The notes under the pieces are model-generated. The model was not told the origin of the DNA, did no database searches, and saw only the letters and a list, made by a program, of their open reading frames with translations. From an uncultured Bacilli bacterium (GTDB taxonomy: Bacteria; Bacillota_I; Bacilli_A; RF39; UBA660): DNA of 64,000 nt. Of the stretch, positions 48,501 through 56,682 are shown piece after piece. How positions within the stretch are numbered: the first letter of the stretch is position 1; every line of letters starts with the position of its first letter. Position numbers and translations under genes: made by a program. The stretch is taken from the NCBI GenBank assembly GCA_944332505.1, contig CALVKC010000003.1, positions 62,001-126,000 on the forward strand. The letters run 5' to 3'.

Positions 48501-49003
48501 ACTGAATATTTTATACCTTCATCTGACGTAACATTATGTCTTAAATCTTCTGCACCAAAAAGTGATAACCCTCTTATATCAGTAAATTGTATTGTTACAA
48601 CTGGAACCATATATGTTTGATATTCAATTGTGATAGAATTAATACCAAACATTTCAGCCGTATTTCCACTATCACTACTAATATCATAAAATGTTCCCAT
48701 TTCAAAGGGTTCGGTAGTTAAGTAATAATCATCTGAACCTGGATATTTTCTACCTTGATTAAAAGATACTTTAGCCTTTCCATCAATTGATGATGTGTAT
48801 CTAACATGTAATATTTTATCTCCAGTTTTTACTTGTCCATATAGTGGCCTAACAGGAACTTCAACTGCCAAATCAACAACAACGCAATAGTCTTCCATTG
48901 GTGGTGCTAATTGTACAATATCATTAGCACCATTACCAGTAGCTATTAAGCCACTAGAATAATTTGGTTCGTAATATAAAACATTTGAATTTGATTTTGC
49001 CAT
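42584..49003 (-). CDS. giant tail hub protein with two cell-wall hydrolase domains (2139 aa)
   Basis: 2139 residues. The N-terminal ~250 look like a baseplate/hub structural domain (ITIEYQTYMVPVVTIQFTD and RGLSLFGAEDLRH). Around ~1560-1700 is a SleB-type hydrolase pattern (ELIADIMFGEAGG, then IIVGVLFNRYKSAG). The C-terminal ~130 form a CHAP-like cysteine amidase domain: QCAAYVREAL (Cys ~2019), KPETGDIVVIAGV and SHGHIQMYD (His). A Gly/Ala-rich hydrophobic segment (ARIGLAAGGPMGAVIGGAVA) precedes the CHAP part. The protein probably sits at the tail tip and opens peptidoglycan during entry. It starts 8 bases after the gp53-like gene. Confidence 0.78.
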   Translation of the reverse strand: MAKSNSNVLYYEPNYSSGLIATGNGANDIVQLAPPMEDYCVVVDLAVEVPVRPLYGQVKTGDKILHVRYTSSIDGKAKVSFNQGRKYPGSDDYYLTTEPFEMGTFYDISSDSGNTAEMFGINSITIEYQTYMVPVVTIQFTDIRGLSLFGAEDLRHNVTSDEGIKYSVNDEIAGSFFKCFFTFPYPKFNITVKGFYGNPVSYELTCADFRANFDSSTGNFGATAKFVGYSFSVLNDLTITSLLASPYSEYFGKKYWENNQDRFIYSNGKQMRPILELMKDVESMASELTKLESDDELNKLNEQLNRLNAVWTAHNSYFTKLSSILTESNNDNCIIDNENYRIASITNITNNKDIQNLNEIYEELCQHANVYSGLILPPKFGDNTLTLKDLKALNYYGCSDGDIIKYFEESLSGGNSCYIYDGSDLLKLIAKNKNSLNTNIKNRQSEVEKTKNNKLEEILGFKPSVQNITELILAHVETFIHELYACAESVIKLPKNSNIEFRTKNENGDKDAFYAFPTVTSAVTENGITKTEKAWIGSFDLSAPEAQLVESLLNATKQISEETKRIENNLTENNEVFNLPLNVEIPVTPCDFVGNTNPYTNIVLSDNYDICGKILMRALLINSSVVNITQDGLMHDIGVADAKNFYKNNTPTYEFIRKAIDDNGTFTTHNIINLLLGGESVLRSGNNIPWINHLYKFENLASNDNKIICDYIKNNKNGKCLIPVNDFNWEKLRLAVSMSITNTIDNSDAYYTQGFASRNANRFFVSKDWEMYSNYTPPTIEGLNALNNKFKFDITNGNICSYYSNIYDINSMVGPKLTMEYQTIQLYDNKKFPTVIPLTLLDNSKYSDKKCILDSNDDTIEIISYDENDNEIKYELETITKDDIKSIYQNKLTDVNNYTINYLCGFYDGEVNENFSIFGQLDYYNLLATNKKAAALMFLSSFNLNYDIFKHDLITNNVFYCPYLVLITLGGYFYKIDNEKEFSNITDIEWLDMSELYEELADEIKIELIFMFEEWFRNEFDEINNQLSIHTKSSNYTVNNFFSELFTKCKGTDNSARNIIDFLRDKLQDNFFENYSIIQYYEDTTFYGKVIKQMFKLINRETSDYISKLTNLFFTPCIVINCIGNPIKKSNMLNINEILYNPFAKYIEGFVEGLKQYGNDIINTDTSTASNIVSTQTNEQIKIALYNYLKIIWDRWLSGNPKEGGKTTIWDLDKLKERWHYLDSYYNKLTDKATINIIDFVKDIVNAYDTIGCSALSVMSSTYARSRYLLLCVQNFASLINDELMRDMFKPIPYNSITTSMVKSLPDFIVMYTNEPSSKLDIPGSKYKNDSYMIGGEESQLPQAILTKEIGKNNEKGYKIPAFGVTFGGQYQSYFKDIQVGMENPQVTDQSLQAQFEIVKKLDTNDAIAVGQDLFTIYSNQSFTCTVKMMGCAWVQPLMYFQLNNIPMFKGTYLIQKVTHSISPGNMETVFTGTRMSSLSTPFVENGLLSNSSFQSGGDEDNVMYQEWKEANIYNDCEYKYFNPLYSSIDNGISENVLNMTVKEYGLTYGNGQYDGWSFDLSSKYGKTMKELIADIMFGEAGGLDDLSLKIIVGVLFNRYKSAGNNFCKVLYNSAQHETSKNCPENLKSRYEALIDEICINTPYQMVGETTHILKKIPIWNNGVNTNTYSSVKTINEHDVKSMDAYCTTNGYDTNYNRTKNPDEPLEPKDGFWHKSEYLFQHDGKERNGHVIVASGWQSSKPGTEHWQPQQNKYVTSNDEYPSVLANNLFDSIKKTIEYSDNIKISNISMSGLDKNNIDSFKITCSSDNGMAQIFDVILNTYYDHFSELYWVVDKSGSELPKYIQVKACENADKIIAVGVYDKSTSNQVSVINQYNGLNELFYLSLHKRYGDLSVTSQLFKIECRNFTSITSKENWETEVKGLLNGEVLPCPNGNKTDDSNNILSGARIGLAAGGPMGAVIGGAVAWIADKLNNSKYSWNGVDVPQNKQLPQTVVIYNPNILKAVEYIKNKVKNNADEPGQCAAYVREALMSPNGGNFVDIKVYPYSACCYAKHLPSWGFKCVYRGVSKEPISDKNYKPETGDIVVIAGVSGNNSNSHGHIQMYDANTNLWYSDYAESDIWCYNSPGRPYMVFRYPNKN

Positions 49004-49011
49004 AATATAAA

Positions 49012-49332
49012 TTAACTATTTGTACCATATAATTGTTTATACTTTTCAATATTTTTAACATAAATAGACAATGCTGTATCTAATGGATATGGAATTCTAA
49101 TCAAAGAATTATTTGGAATTTTAAATTCTAAAGAACCATATTCTGGATTTGCTTGCATAATTAACCAACCATAGTTAGAATCATTATAATATTCATATGA
49201 TAACACATCTAATCTAGTTTTACCTTGTTCATAATATGTATAATAATCAGTTGGTTGTTTGTCTATTTCTATAAATGGTATTTTTTCTATTTTACCATTA
49301 TTAATAAATTTAGTATATCTATTATATGACAT
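49012..49332 (-). CDS. gp53: baseplate wedge protein gp53-like
   Basis: 106 residues. The pattern TRLDVLSYEYYNDSNYGWLI, followed by MQANPEY and IPNNSLIRIPYP, matches the gp53/LysM-like baseplate family, a small protein that fastens wedges in T4. Length is shorter than T4 gp53 and is typical of the minimal LysM-like forms. It is packed between the OmpA-domain baseplate gene (2-base gap) and the hub hydrolase gene (8-base gap), as expected for a baseplate operon. Confidence 0.82.
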   Translation of the reverse strand: MSYNRYTKFINNGKIEKIPFIEIDKQPTDYYTYYEQGKTRLDVLSYEYYNDSNYGWLIMQANPEYGSLEFKIPNNSLIRIPYPLDTALSIYVKNIEKYKQLYGTNS

Positions 49333-49334
49333 AA

Positions 49335-52300
49335 TTATCTATTCTTTTTTAAACTTATTATTTGTCCTTTATCATCATATTCAACTAATTCAGACCTATC
49401 TTCATATACTGTTGTATTTGCATAATAATTAAACGACACAGCATTTTGTAATCTAGTAATAGGACCAGATAAGTCACTACCGCCTAAGAATTTAAAACTA
49501 ATATTTATATTAGCTATCATTGGCATAACCCCTATACCTTCATCATTTAAATCCCAAGTTATATCTTCATAATCAATTTGTAATGATTCTATAATTATCT
49601 TAGTATTATAAAAATCACCAATCCTTAATACACAAATTGGTGGCGCACCAAAAGATAAATTAGAACTTGTTCTACCTTTGCCAAAATCACTAGCTGATTT
49701 TGTACTACCTTGTCTAGTACATTGATGTAAAAACGTTAATCTAGCGTTAAATCCTTCTGGTGTAATAGAATGGTATGCTGGGTCAAAATATTTAATTTTA
49801 TCCACAACTTTATTATGTAAAAATGGACTATTCTTTTCTAAACTAGAAAAGAATTTATATTCATCACCATATCCATCATTATAATTTGTTGCACTAGATG
49901 AACTACTATTGTTATTAGCTTGTAATAAATCATCTTCAGCATTATTGTTAGCGTTTTCAATTGCCGATTCAGTACTAATTTTACCAACATTTGTTAATTC
50001 ATCATTAGTTTCGTTTGATGTTTGTTGTTGTTCAACTAATTCTTCTTTTTCTAAATTTATAACAACTCTTACGCATCGCCATACTTTAGCATCAATTGAT
50101 GTAGCATTATTATGTGATAATTTATTACCAATTCCTGTTTTAACCACCTTACATTTACTTTTAGTAAATTTAGTAGGATTACATTTGTTTAACCAATCTA
50201 AAACAGTTTTAGCCCTATTTTCATTTAATTCATTGTTATTTTTCACATAACCATGAGATGATGCATATCCATTTGCTTCAACAGACACAACATCATATTC
50301 ATCAATTAACTCAGATATTATTTTAGCTCTGTCTTCATCATATATTGAATCATCTAATAAGTTTTTGACATTAGGTTCTAATGCATATGCGACATCAATA
50401 AAACTAAATAATGTCCCCAATGAATCTTTGTCAACATCAGTATGATAATTCAACAATTTTAAATAACTTTTTCCATTTAATCCAAAATCTGTTGTGTCAT
50501 AATAACTTTTTGGGTTTCTAAATACCTCATTCTTATATTTACTATCTACTCTATATCCCCAATTATTTTTTTTACCAGTCTTATTATTAACGTTATATGT
50601 TGTTATTTTAACATTATTTGATAAAGTAACTTCCTTATTATCAGCATCTAACCCACAGCTTATTCCAGTATCTATATTTCTACCTAATTCATAACCACCG
50701 CATCTATTACCATTTTGTAAACTATATTTATTAGATAAATTTGTACCTAAATCAGTATTATTATTCTTTTGACAGCCAATACCATTAATTAAATACTCAA
50801 TAGGTTTGACTAGTCCATTTGCGGCATCATCAACACCGCTATAATCATTCGGAAAAAAAACATAAAACACTATTGTGTTTGTACTTCTGCGTTGAACAAA
50901 AATAGGTCGAGGTTTAGGTGTTTCTGGTATTACTCGTTTAATCGGTACTTCAGGCTCTTTTTGTTTTGGCGGTTTTTCACTAGTTAATATTTCACAACCA
51001 GCGAAAAATCTTAATATTTTCTGTTCATTACTATCAACATCATCAACTGAACCATTCACACTATCATTTGTTTCATATCTCCAAGCATTTAATAATGATG
51101 GATGGTCAATTAAAACTTTAAACGACAATGAGCCACTTCGTTCAGTATTAGTATAGGTATATATACTTTCACCTCGACCAATAAATTGAGTCGGATTCCA
51201 ATTTACATTAACACTTTCTGAGAATGATAAGCCATAAGGGGGAAACCACATGATTCGCCCACCTAATGGTCCTTTTTGGTCATCATGTCCTATAAAGCCA
51301 TTTTGCTCATATTTCCAAGCTAAATTTTCAATAGAGAACATACAATTTTTTATATCATTTACTTTTGTAGGTGCTATTTTTACTAACCTATTACTCTTAT
51401 CTCTAACCCCATATTTCTCCAATCTATCTCGGTTAAATTGATATTTAGATATAACGGTTTCAGATATATTATCAGAATTACCATATAGTGGTCTTATTAA
51501 ATTTGTTAATTTATGATATTGCTTATGGAATGTCCATACTCTACAATATGGGTCCGAATATCCATTAGTATCAGAATCCTCTAAATGATTCTTTCTTAAT
51601 AAATTTCTACCATGAGACATACCATATTGGCTTATAGCTGATGATAACATATCTCTAGATTTTATAGCTTCTGCTGGACTACCATATTCATTTGTGTGAA
51701 ATCTAGCAATTAAAGTATCAAATTTACCATCTCTAAAACATGCATTTGTATATGATATTATGTCTTTTTTATCATCTGTTAAAACTAAATGGTACGGCTG
51801 ATAATTATTATATTCAATACCTTCATTAAATGAACCACCATTTAGCTTATTATTAACTACATTACCTTCTTTTTCGGCATACACATATAATTCTCTACTA
51901 GTCGTACTATGTCCATTGCCAACTTGTTGTAATTTATATCTAATTACATTTCCATTGATTGAATCATTGCCAACATTATCAGTCATTACTGATATATATG
52001 TTTTATATTTTTTAGGATAATATTTTTGCTCACTTAAATTATAATCATCCCAATCAATATCATAACCATAATCATATAGTAAATCTTTACCTAAAAGTGA
52101 CTTATATATAAATTGTCTAGTTTTGTATGATGTGGCATTAATTATTTCATCAGATTGTGATAAATTATCATAAAACCCAAATTCACTATTAATTGGTGTT
52201 TGTTCGAATAAATCGTCGGTTAAATCATTCTGAGATAAAACAGTACCATTAATAATTGTAAAATCACTATTAATCATGCCTTTATCACCAATAAACCAAA

Positions 52301-52943
52301 ATTTATCATAAGCATTTAGTGTGATATTTGATATATTAGTGTTATCGTGATAATAAGCTGAATTTTGTAATGTAGTATTAAGATAAAAATTATTGATTAT
52401 ACCAGTTCTAGTATCAGTAAATCCATTTGGGTTAGATTGTCCATTATTAGCTGTTAATGTTGTTGCTGCCAAGGTATCATATATGTTATAACTTCTTACC
52501 ACACCAACATTATTATTTTCTAGTTTAATTGTTCTATAATCAAAAAAACTAGTTTTTTCTTCTTGCGTTAAAAAGTTTAATGGTGACATATAACCATTAA
52601 AATACATACTATTTACATAATTCAAGTATGTATCATAATTATTTTTATCTATATCAGCAATAAACCAAGGAACATAATTTAAGTTTAATTCTGGGTCACC
52701 TAATGAACTGATTGGACCCCCAAAACCATCATATGTAAAAAATCCATTACCAATATTTGAATATAATGTATTTTTTATAAAATCATAATTTTTGCCAACA
52801 ATACCAATAGGTCTTGCCATTAAACCACCATGTCCATATAAAACACGATTAAGCCTTCTAAATATTCGACTTAAGCCTACTTCAGTACATATAGAATTTA
52901 CTGCGTTTCTTGTATTATCAATTATTTCACCAATACTTGCCAT
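49335..52943 (-). CDS. baseplate protein with internal OmpA-like domain (1202 aa)
   Basis: 1202 residues. Residues ~850-945 show an OmpA/MotB-type peptidoglycan-binding domain: ISELIDEYDVVSVEANGYAS, NNNELNENRAKTVLDWL and a following VKTGIG. The C-terminal ~150 residues (DYEDITWDLNDEGIGVMPMI, then NINISFKFLGGSDL) look like a conserved baseplate/tube-joining domain. A stretch at ~630-660 is Pro-rich (EKPPKQKEPEVPIKRVIPET), probably a linker. It follows the tape measure gene. The OmpA part may anchor the baseplate to peptidoglycan; the remaining ~600 N-terminal residues are unrecognised. Confidence 0.72.
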   Translation of the reverse strand: MASIGEIIDNTRNAVNSICTEVGLSRIFRRLNRVLYGHGGLMARPIGIVGKNYDFIKNTLYSNIGNGFFTYDGFGGPISSLGDPELNLNYVPWFIADIDKNNYDTYLNYVNSMYFNGYMSPLNFLTQEEKTSFFDYRTIKLENNNVGVVRSYNIYDTLAATTLTANNGQSNPNGFTDTRTGIINNFYLNTTLQNSAYYHDNTNISNITLNAYDKFWFIGDKGMINSDFTIINGTVLSQNDLTDDLFEQTPINSEFGFYDNLSQSDEIINATSYKTRQFIYKSLLGKDLLYDYGYDIDWDDYNLSEQKYYPKKYKTYISVMTDNVGNDSINGNVIRYKLQQVGNGHSTTSRELYVYAEKEGNVVNNKLNGGSFNEGIEYNNYQPYHLVLTDDKKDIISYTNACFRDGKFDTLIARFHTNEYGSPAEAIKSRDMLSSAISQYGMSHGRNLLRKNHLEDSDTNGYSDPYCRVWTFHKQYHKLTNLIRPLYGNSDNISETVISKYQFNRDRLEKYGVRDKSNRLVKIAPTKVNDIKNCMFSIENLAWKYEQNGFIGHDDQKGPLGGRIMWFPPYGLSFSESVNVNWNPTQFIGRGESIYTYTNTERSGSLSFKVLIDHPSLLNAWRYETNDSVNGSVDDVDSNEQKILRFFAGCEILTSEKPPKQKEPEVPIKRVIPETPKPRPIFVQRRSTNTIVFYVFFPNDYSGVDDAANGLVKPIEYLINGIGCQKNNNTDLGTNLSNKYSLQNGNRCGGYELGRNIDTGISCGLDADNKEVTLSNNVKITTYNVNNKTGKKNNWGYRVDSKYKNEVFRNPKSYYDTTDFGLNGKSYLKLLNYHTDVDKDSLGTLFSFIDVAYALEPNVKNLLDDSIYDEDRAKIISELIDEYDVVSVEANGYASSHGYVKNNNELNENRAKTVLDWLNKCNPTKFTKSKCKVVKTGIGNKLSHNNATSIDAKVWRCVRVVINLEKEELVEQQQTSNETNDELTNVGKISTESAIENANNNAEDDLLQANNNSSSSSATNYNDGYGDEYKFFSSLEKNSPFLHNKVVDKIKYFDPAYHSITPEGFNARLTFLHQCTRQGSTKSASDFGKGRTSSNLSFGAPPICVLRIGDFYNTKIIIESLQIDYEDITWDLNDEGIGVMPMIANINISFKFLGGSDLSGPITRLQNAVSFNYYANTTVYEDRSELVEYDDKGQIISLKKNR

Positions 52944-52981
52944 AATTAAAATATATTAATTAAACTTAATAAATAAATATT

Positions 52982-55975
52982 TTAGATTGAATTTAATTGT
53001 TTTGGTGAATAGAATCCACCTATAATTGCTTGTGTTGTGTCTAAACTTCTAGTTTGGACAATATTACCATTTTTAGCAAAACCTTCGTTAATTTTACTTA
53101 TAATCATTCTCTGAAATTCTGGTGACTGAAACACTTCAGTTAAATCCAAATCTTGAGTTTTACCGACACCTTGAATTTTTATTGTTCCATTTATATTTAC
53201 GTCTATTTTATTGTTAGAATTATTCTGAGAATACATATTTGACACTTGTGTAGGTACATATTCTCTAATATAAGTTTTAGTATCATATTGATTTTTAGGT
53301 ACAATATGACTTACAGTATCATAATCTTTTCCAGTAATTCCAATTCTTATATCTTTAACATCATTATGTATCATTGATAATAAATCTCTATTACTAACTT
53401 CTTTATTCTTGATTGTATCGTTATTCATTATACTATCAACTTCAGTATTGTTTAATGTTTTAGGTTTGGCTTTATCAGATAAACTATCTACTAATTCTTT
53501 ATTAGTTGATGGTGATGCTAAATTAATACTTCCTAATTCAGCTGAACCTACGATTAATGTATTTGTCATAATTTTTTCCTTAGCTTTTTCATCTTCTGAA
53601 ACTTTAGGTTTAGCTTTCTCATCATCCTCTTCTTTTGTTACTGCTTCCCCAATTGCATTACCACTTAATTTACCAACACCCCAACCTATTAAACCACCTA
53701 TAGCTGCACCTATTGGACCACCAACTGCCATACCAATACCCATACCTACTAACGTACCACTCGTTCCACCAATTGCACCACCAAGACCTTTATTTTTTTC
53801 TTTTCTCGATTCATATAGTGCTTTTTTCTTTTCTTCTTTACTTAACGTAGTATCTGCTTCAATACGCTTAACTCTTTCTTTATGTTGTGAAATTGCTTGA
53901 TAACCATCATAAACACCTTCACCTACAGCTAATACAGTCCCAGCTATAGGTACGGCTTTACTAGCTGCCTTTAATCCGCCTTTACCAAATAGTTTTAATC
54001 CAGTTCTAGTTAACCCTCTTTTAAAACCATGTTTCATTATTGATGAACCACCTTTAGCAACACCACCACCAATTTTAGCCTTAGCTGATTTACGCCTACC
54101 CATTCTACCCAACGAATTACTAATTTCAGAAACACCGTTTTTGGTAAGAAATCTTAGTATTCTCCAAACTAAACCACCAATAACAAATAACTCTGCTGAC
54201 ATTGCATTTAATGCCCCTTTTGCTGGCATCATAACAGGGTCTAAAAATGATGCAATATTAATAGACAACCTTTCTTTTTGTCCCTTAAAAGCTTCTTCAA
54301 ATGTTTTAGTTTCTCCAACTGTCTGACCTAAATAACTATCTAATTTATTCCTAATCGAATGAACATCACCTTGTATCGATTTATCGACATCACTTTGCTT
54401 TTGTATTTCTTCCAATTGCTTATCTGTCAGTTCGGTAATATCAACAGATTTTTGTTCACCCTCTGAATTCATATACTGTACTGTCCAAGCATTAGTTTTA
54501 GTATCATATTGTGCAGTATTTGTCAAAAATAATCTTTGGTCTTCGTTAAATTTACTGTTTAAGATATTATCGATTTCTCGTCTTTTAGCACTTTGAGATG
54601 CCATACCCCATAATTCATTATAGTCAATATTTAAATTTTTAGAGGCTTCACGAAGTTTAGCTTTTTCGATTGGTGACATGTTAATCATACCAGTTTGTTT
54701 ATCAAAATAAGCATTCTGTGATACAGTATCAACTATTCTTTGCGTAAAACCTTCGGCATCTAACAATGCTTCCCCCATAACTTGCATTGGGTTAGAGAAA
54801 TTGGCTGCATATGCTCCCCCTAAAACTTGTAAATTGGCTGATGTTGATATTGCACCCTCAATAGTACTAAATTTATCGATACTATTTGCAATAGACTCCA
54901 TATTAAACTTAAGACGTTGTGATAAAAGTGTCATTTTAGAAATGCCATCAACACCTTTGCTAAATGTTAATCTACTAGCTAATGATATGTTCTTCGCAAA
55001 CTTTTCACTAGTTTCTTGCAAATTCAAACCTTGGTTGGCAGCTCTAGCCATATTTAACGTTAAATAATCAATAGCTGTTTGTGATGACGCACCAAAATCA
55101 TCCATATTTTTTGACATATCAGCAATAGCAGTCTCACCAACCATTTTTGACAACCCAGCTAAAGACTCTACTTGTTTATTAGTTAAAACTACAGAACGCC
55201 CAACAGATTTTTGATAACCTTCTTGAAATTTAAATATTTCTTCGAAGGTCATACCTAATCTATTCGCCATTTCGCCATAATTCTCAAGTATATTTTTTTG
55301 CATACCTCTCATTTGAGAAGCAGTCATACCCATTTGTCTGCCAGTAGTATAGACATGTTTATCAATTTCTATCCATTTGTCAATACCTTTTTTACCATAA
55401 GTAGTCACTAAATCAACAGACCCATCAAATACTGATTTAGCTAAATTCCCTTTGTTATACCATTTGTTATTTTTTCTTTCACGGCTTACGTCATCATCAC
55501 TATCATCATCATCATCATGTTTCTTCTTACTTGGTGAAGTACCAGCAAACACAGTAGCGCCACTACTAAATGCATTATTTAATTGTTGTTGTGCATCTAA
55601 TGTGTCTTTGATGTTAGTTAAAATTTGCGATGTTATACCACATAACTCTTCTTGTCTTCTTATTGTGTGATTCAAAGTATCAATCTCATCTTGTCGTAAA
55701 GATAAAATACTAGATATGTTTTTAACACGTTCGTCAATATAATCATTTATTATACTTTCATTTATTCTTAAATCATTAGTAACATCATTAATTTCATTTT
55801 TTTTATTCAGTTCTTCATTTAATTCATTGTTAATTTCAGATATGACATTTTTATGAGATTCTTCATTTAAAACCTCACTATCAATAGCTTTATTAATGTC
55901 ATTATGTAAATTTAATAATTCTTCTGATTTTTCTATTAACTCATCATGTTTATCCTTTAAATCATCAATATCCAT
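52982..55975 (-). CDS. tail tape measure protein
   Basis: 997 residues. The N-terminal ~115 are charged coiled coil (KDKHDELIEKSEELLNLHND), followed by a low-complexity Asp/Ser/Lys linker. The middle is helical, in TMP style (MGMTASQMRGMQKNILENYG, EKFAKNISLASRL). Residues ~725-780 are a Gly/Ala-rich hydrophobic stretch (LVGMGIGMAVGGPIGAAIGG) typical of the membrane-interacting part of tape measures. Its place after the overlapping tail chaperone genes is the classic arrangement. The small plus-strand gene at 56086 is inserted between them. A tape measure of this length would suggest a tail of roughly 100-150 nm, as inference. Confidence 0.87.
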   Translation of the reverse strand: MDIDDLKDKHDELIEKSEELLNLHNDINKAIDSEVLNEESHKNVISEINNELNEELNKKNEINDVTNDLRINESIINDYIDERVKNISSILSLRQDEIDTLNHTIRRQEELCGITSQILTNIKDTLDAQQQLNNAFSSGATVFAGTSPSKKKHDDDDDSDDDVSRERKNNKWYNKGNLAKSVFDGSVDLVTTYGKKGIDKWIEIDKHVYTTGRQMGMTASQMRGMQKNILENYGEMANRLGMTFEEIFKFQEGYQKSVGRSVVLTNKQVESLAGLSKMVGETAIADMSKNMDDFGASSQTAIDYLTLNMARAANQGLNLQETSEKFAKNISLASRLTFSKGVDGISKMTLLSQRLKFNMESIANSIDKFSTIEGAISTSANLQVLGGAYAANFSNPMQVMGEALLDAEGFTQRIVDTVSQNAYFDKQTGMINMSPIEKAKLREASKNLNIDYNELWGMASQSAKRREIDNILNSKFNEDQRLFLTNTAQYDTKTNAWTVQYMNSEGEQKSVDITELTDKQLEEIQKQSDVDKSIQGDVHSIRNKLDSYLGQTVGETKTFEEAFKGQKERLSINIASFLDPVMMPAKGALNAMSAELFVIGGLVWRILRFLTKNGVSEISNSLGRMGRRKSAKAKIGGGVAKGGSSIMKHGFKRGLTRTGLKLFGKGGLKAASKAVPIAGTVLAVGEGVYDGYQAISQHKERVKRIEADTTLSKEEKKKALYESRKEKNKGLGGAIGGTSGTLVGMGIGMAVGGPIGAAIGGLIGWGVGKLSGNAIGEAVTKEEDDEKAKPKVSEDEKAKEKIMTNTLIVGSAELGSINLASPSTNKELVDSLSDKAKPKTLNNTEVDSIMNNDTIKNKEVSNRDLLSMIHNDVKDIRIGITGKDYDTVSHIVPKNQYDTKTYIREYVPTQVSNMYSQNNSNNKIDVNINGTIKIQGVGKTQDLDLTEVFQSPEFQRMIISKINEGFAKNGNIVQTRSLDTTQAIIGGFYSPKQLNSI

Positions 55976-56053
55976 TGTACAAGTATTTTAATAATAAATA
56001 TTTTTTTTATTTTTTTTTAACACTAAATATTTAAATATTTAAAATAATATCAT

Positions 56054-56061
56054 TATATTTG
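56054..56061 (+). promoter_or_regulatory. weak Bacteroidota-type promoter (-7 box only)
   Basis: TATATTTG at 56054-56061, 24 bases before the ATG at 56086. At the expected -33 place (56030-56033) the sequence is TTTA instead of TTTG, so this is a weaker member of the set. Confidence 0.55.
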
Positions 56062-56085
56062 CATAAACAAAAAAATATATAAAAT

Positions 56086-56301
56086 ATGAAATTTACAAGA
56101 GAATTTTTAGGTGGCTTCAGAACATATGATAATGACGATAGGTGGTTTGAAGCTGATACTTTTTTAGGTGCGATTGGTAAATTTATTTGGTGTTTAATTT
56201 ATGGCACATTTCTTGGCGTTATATTTACTGTTATTTTAGCTGCTGTTGGGTATGGTCTTTTACGTATTCTTGGATGGATACTAGAGGCAATGTTTATGTA
56301 A
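56086..56301 (+). CDS. small membrane protein inserted in the tail module
   Basis: 71 residues. A hydrophilic N-terminus (MKFTREFLGGFRTYDNDDRW) is followed by a long hydrophobic region (IWCLIYGTFLGVIFTVILAA, then YGLLRILGWI), one or two membrane helices. It is encoded on the plus strand inside an otherwise minus-strand tail module, with a promoter-like box and a perfect palindromic terminator. This resembles a moron, an independently expressed insertion. A role at the host membrane such as superinfection exclusion would fit but is inference. No family recognised. Confidence 0.72.
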   Translation: MKFTREFLGGFRTYDNDDRWFEADTFLGAIGKFIWCLIYGTFLGVIFTVILAAVGYGLLRILGWILEAMFM

Positions 56302-56312
56302 ATTATAAAAAC

Positions 56313-56348
56313 AAAAAAGATAGAACAATTAATTGTTCTATCTTTTTT
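56313..56348. terminator. perfect 36-base palindromic terminator
   Basis: Arms 56313-56330 and 56331-56348 are perfectly complementary, A6 at one end and T6 at the other. It ends the membrane-protein gene (+) and the tail chaperone frame (-), whose TAG stop is inside the stem. Confidence 0.9.
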
Positions 56349-56682
56349 TTGCATTATGTTCATTTATCTGATGCAAATTAGCATATGTATTGATTAGTTC
56401 ACCATTTATAGTATTACTTTGGCTCTGACTATTTTCAGCTTCAACAATTCCATTATGTTTCGCAATATAGAATTTTCTATCCCTTGTTGGCATTTTGTCT
56501 AAAATATCTAAAGGTATGCCTATATATTTGAAACATCCATATAGTTCATCTTTTAAATTACGCTCATAATTAGGCGATATTGAGGAAAACAGAATCGTCC
56601 CATTCAAGAAACGTTTTAAAAGAGCCACCCCCCAGACTCTCAGGTCTTTTAACTTCAATTTCAAAATTAATTCCTGGTTCAT
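56338..56682 (-). CDS. tail assembly chaperone extension frame (probable frameshift product)
   Basis: Open frame of 114 codons overlapping the 3' end of the 428-residue gene by 113 bases, in the +1 (equivalently -2) frame. The part beyond the overlap looks like real protein (KDELYGCFKYIGIPLDILDK, MPTRDRKFYIAKHNGIVEAE). The codons inside the overlap read like out-of-frame sequence (MNQELILKLKLKDL), and no ribosome-binding site is evident before the ATG at 56682. The likeliest reading is that ribosomes shift from the upstream gene at the G6 run (56628-56633) and make a fused chaperone, as in gpG/gpGT systems just before tape measure genes. Independent initiation is the alternative. Confidence 0.65.
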   Translation of the reverse strand: MNQELILKLKLKDLRVWGVALLKRFLNGTILFSSISPNYERNLKDELYGCFKYIGIPLDILDKMPTRDRKFYIAKHNGIVEAENSQSQSNTINGELINTYANLHQINEHNAKKR

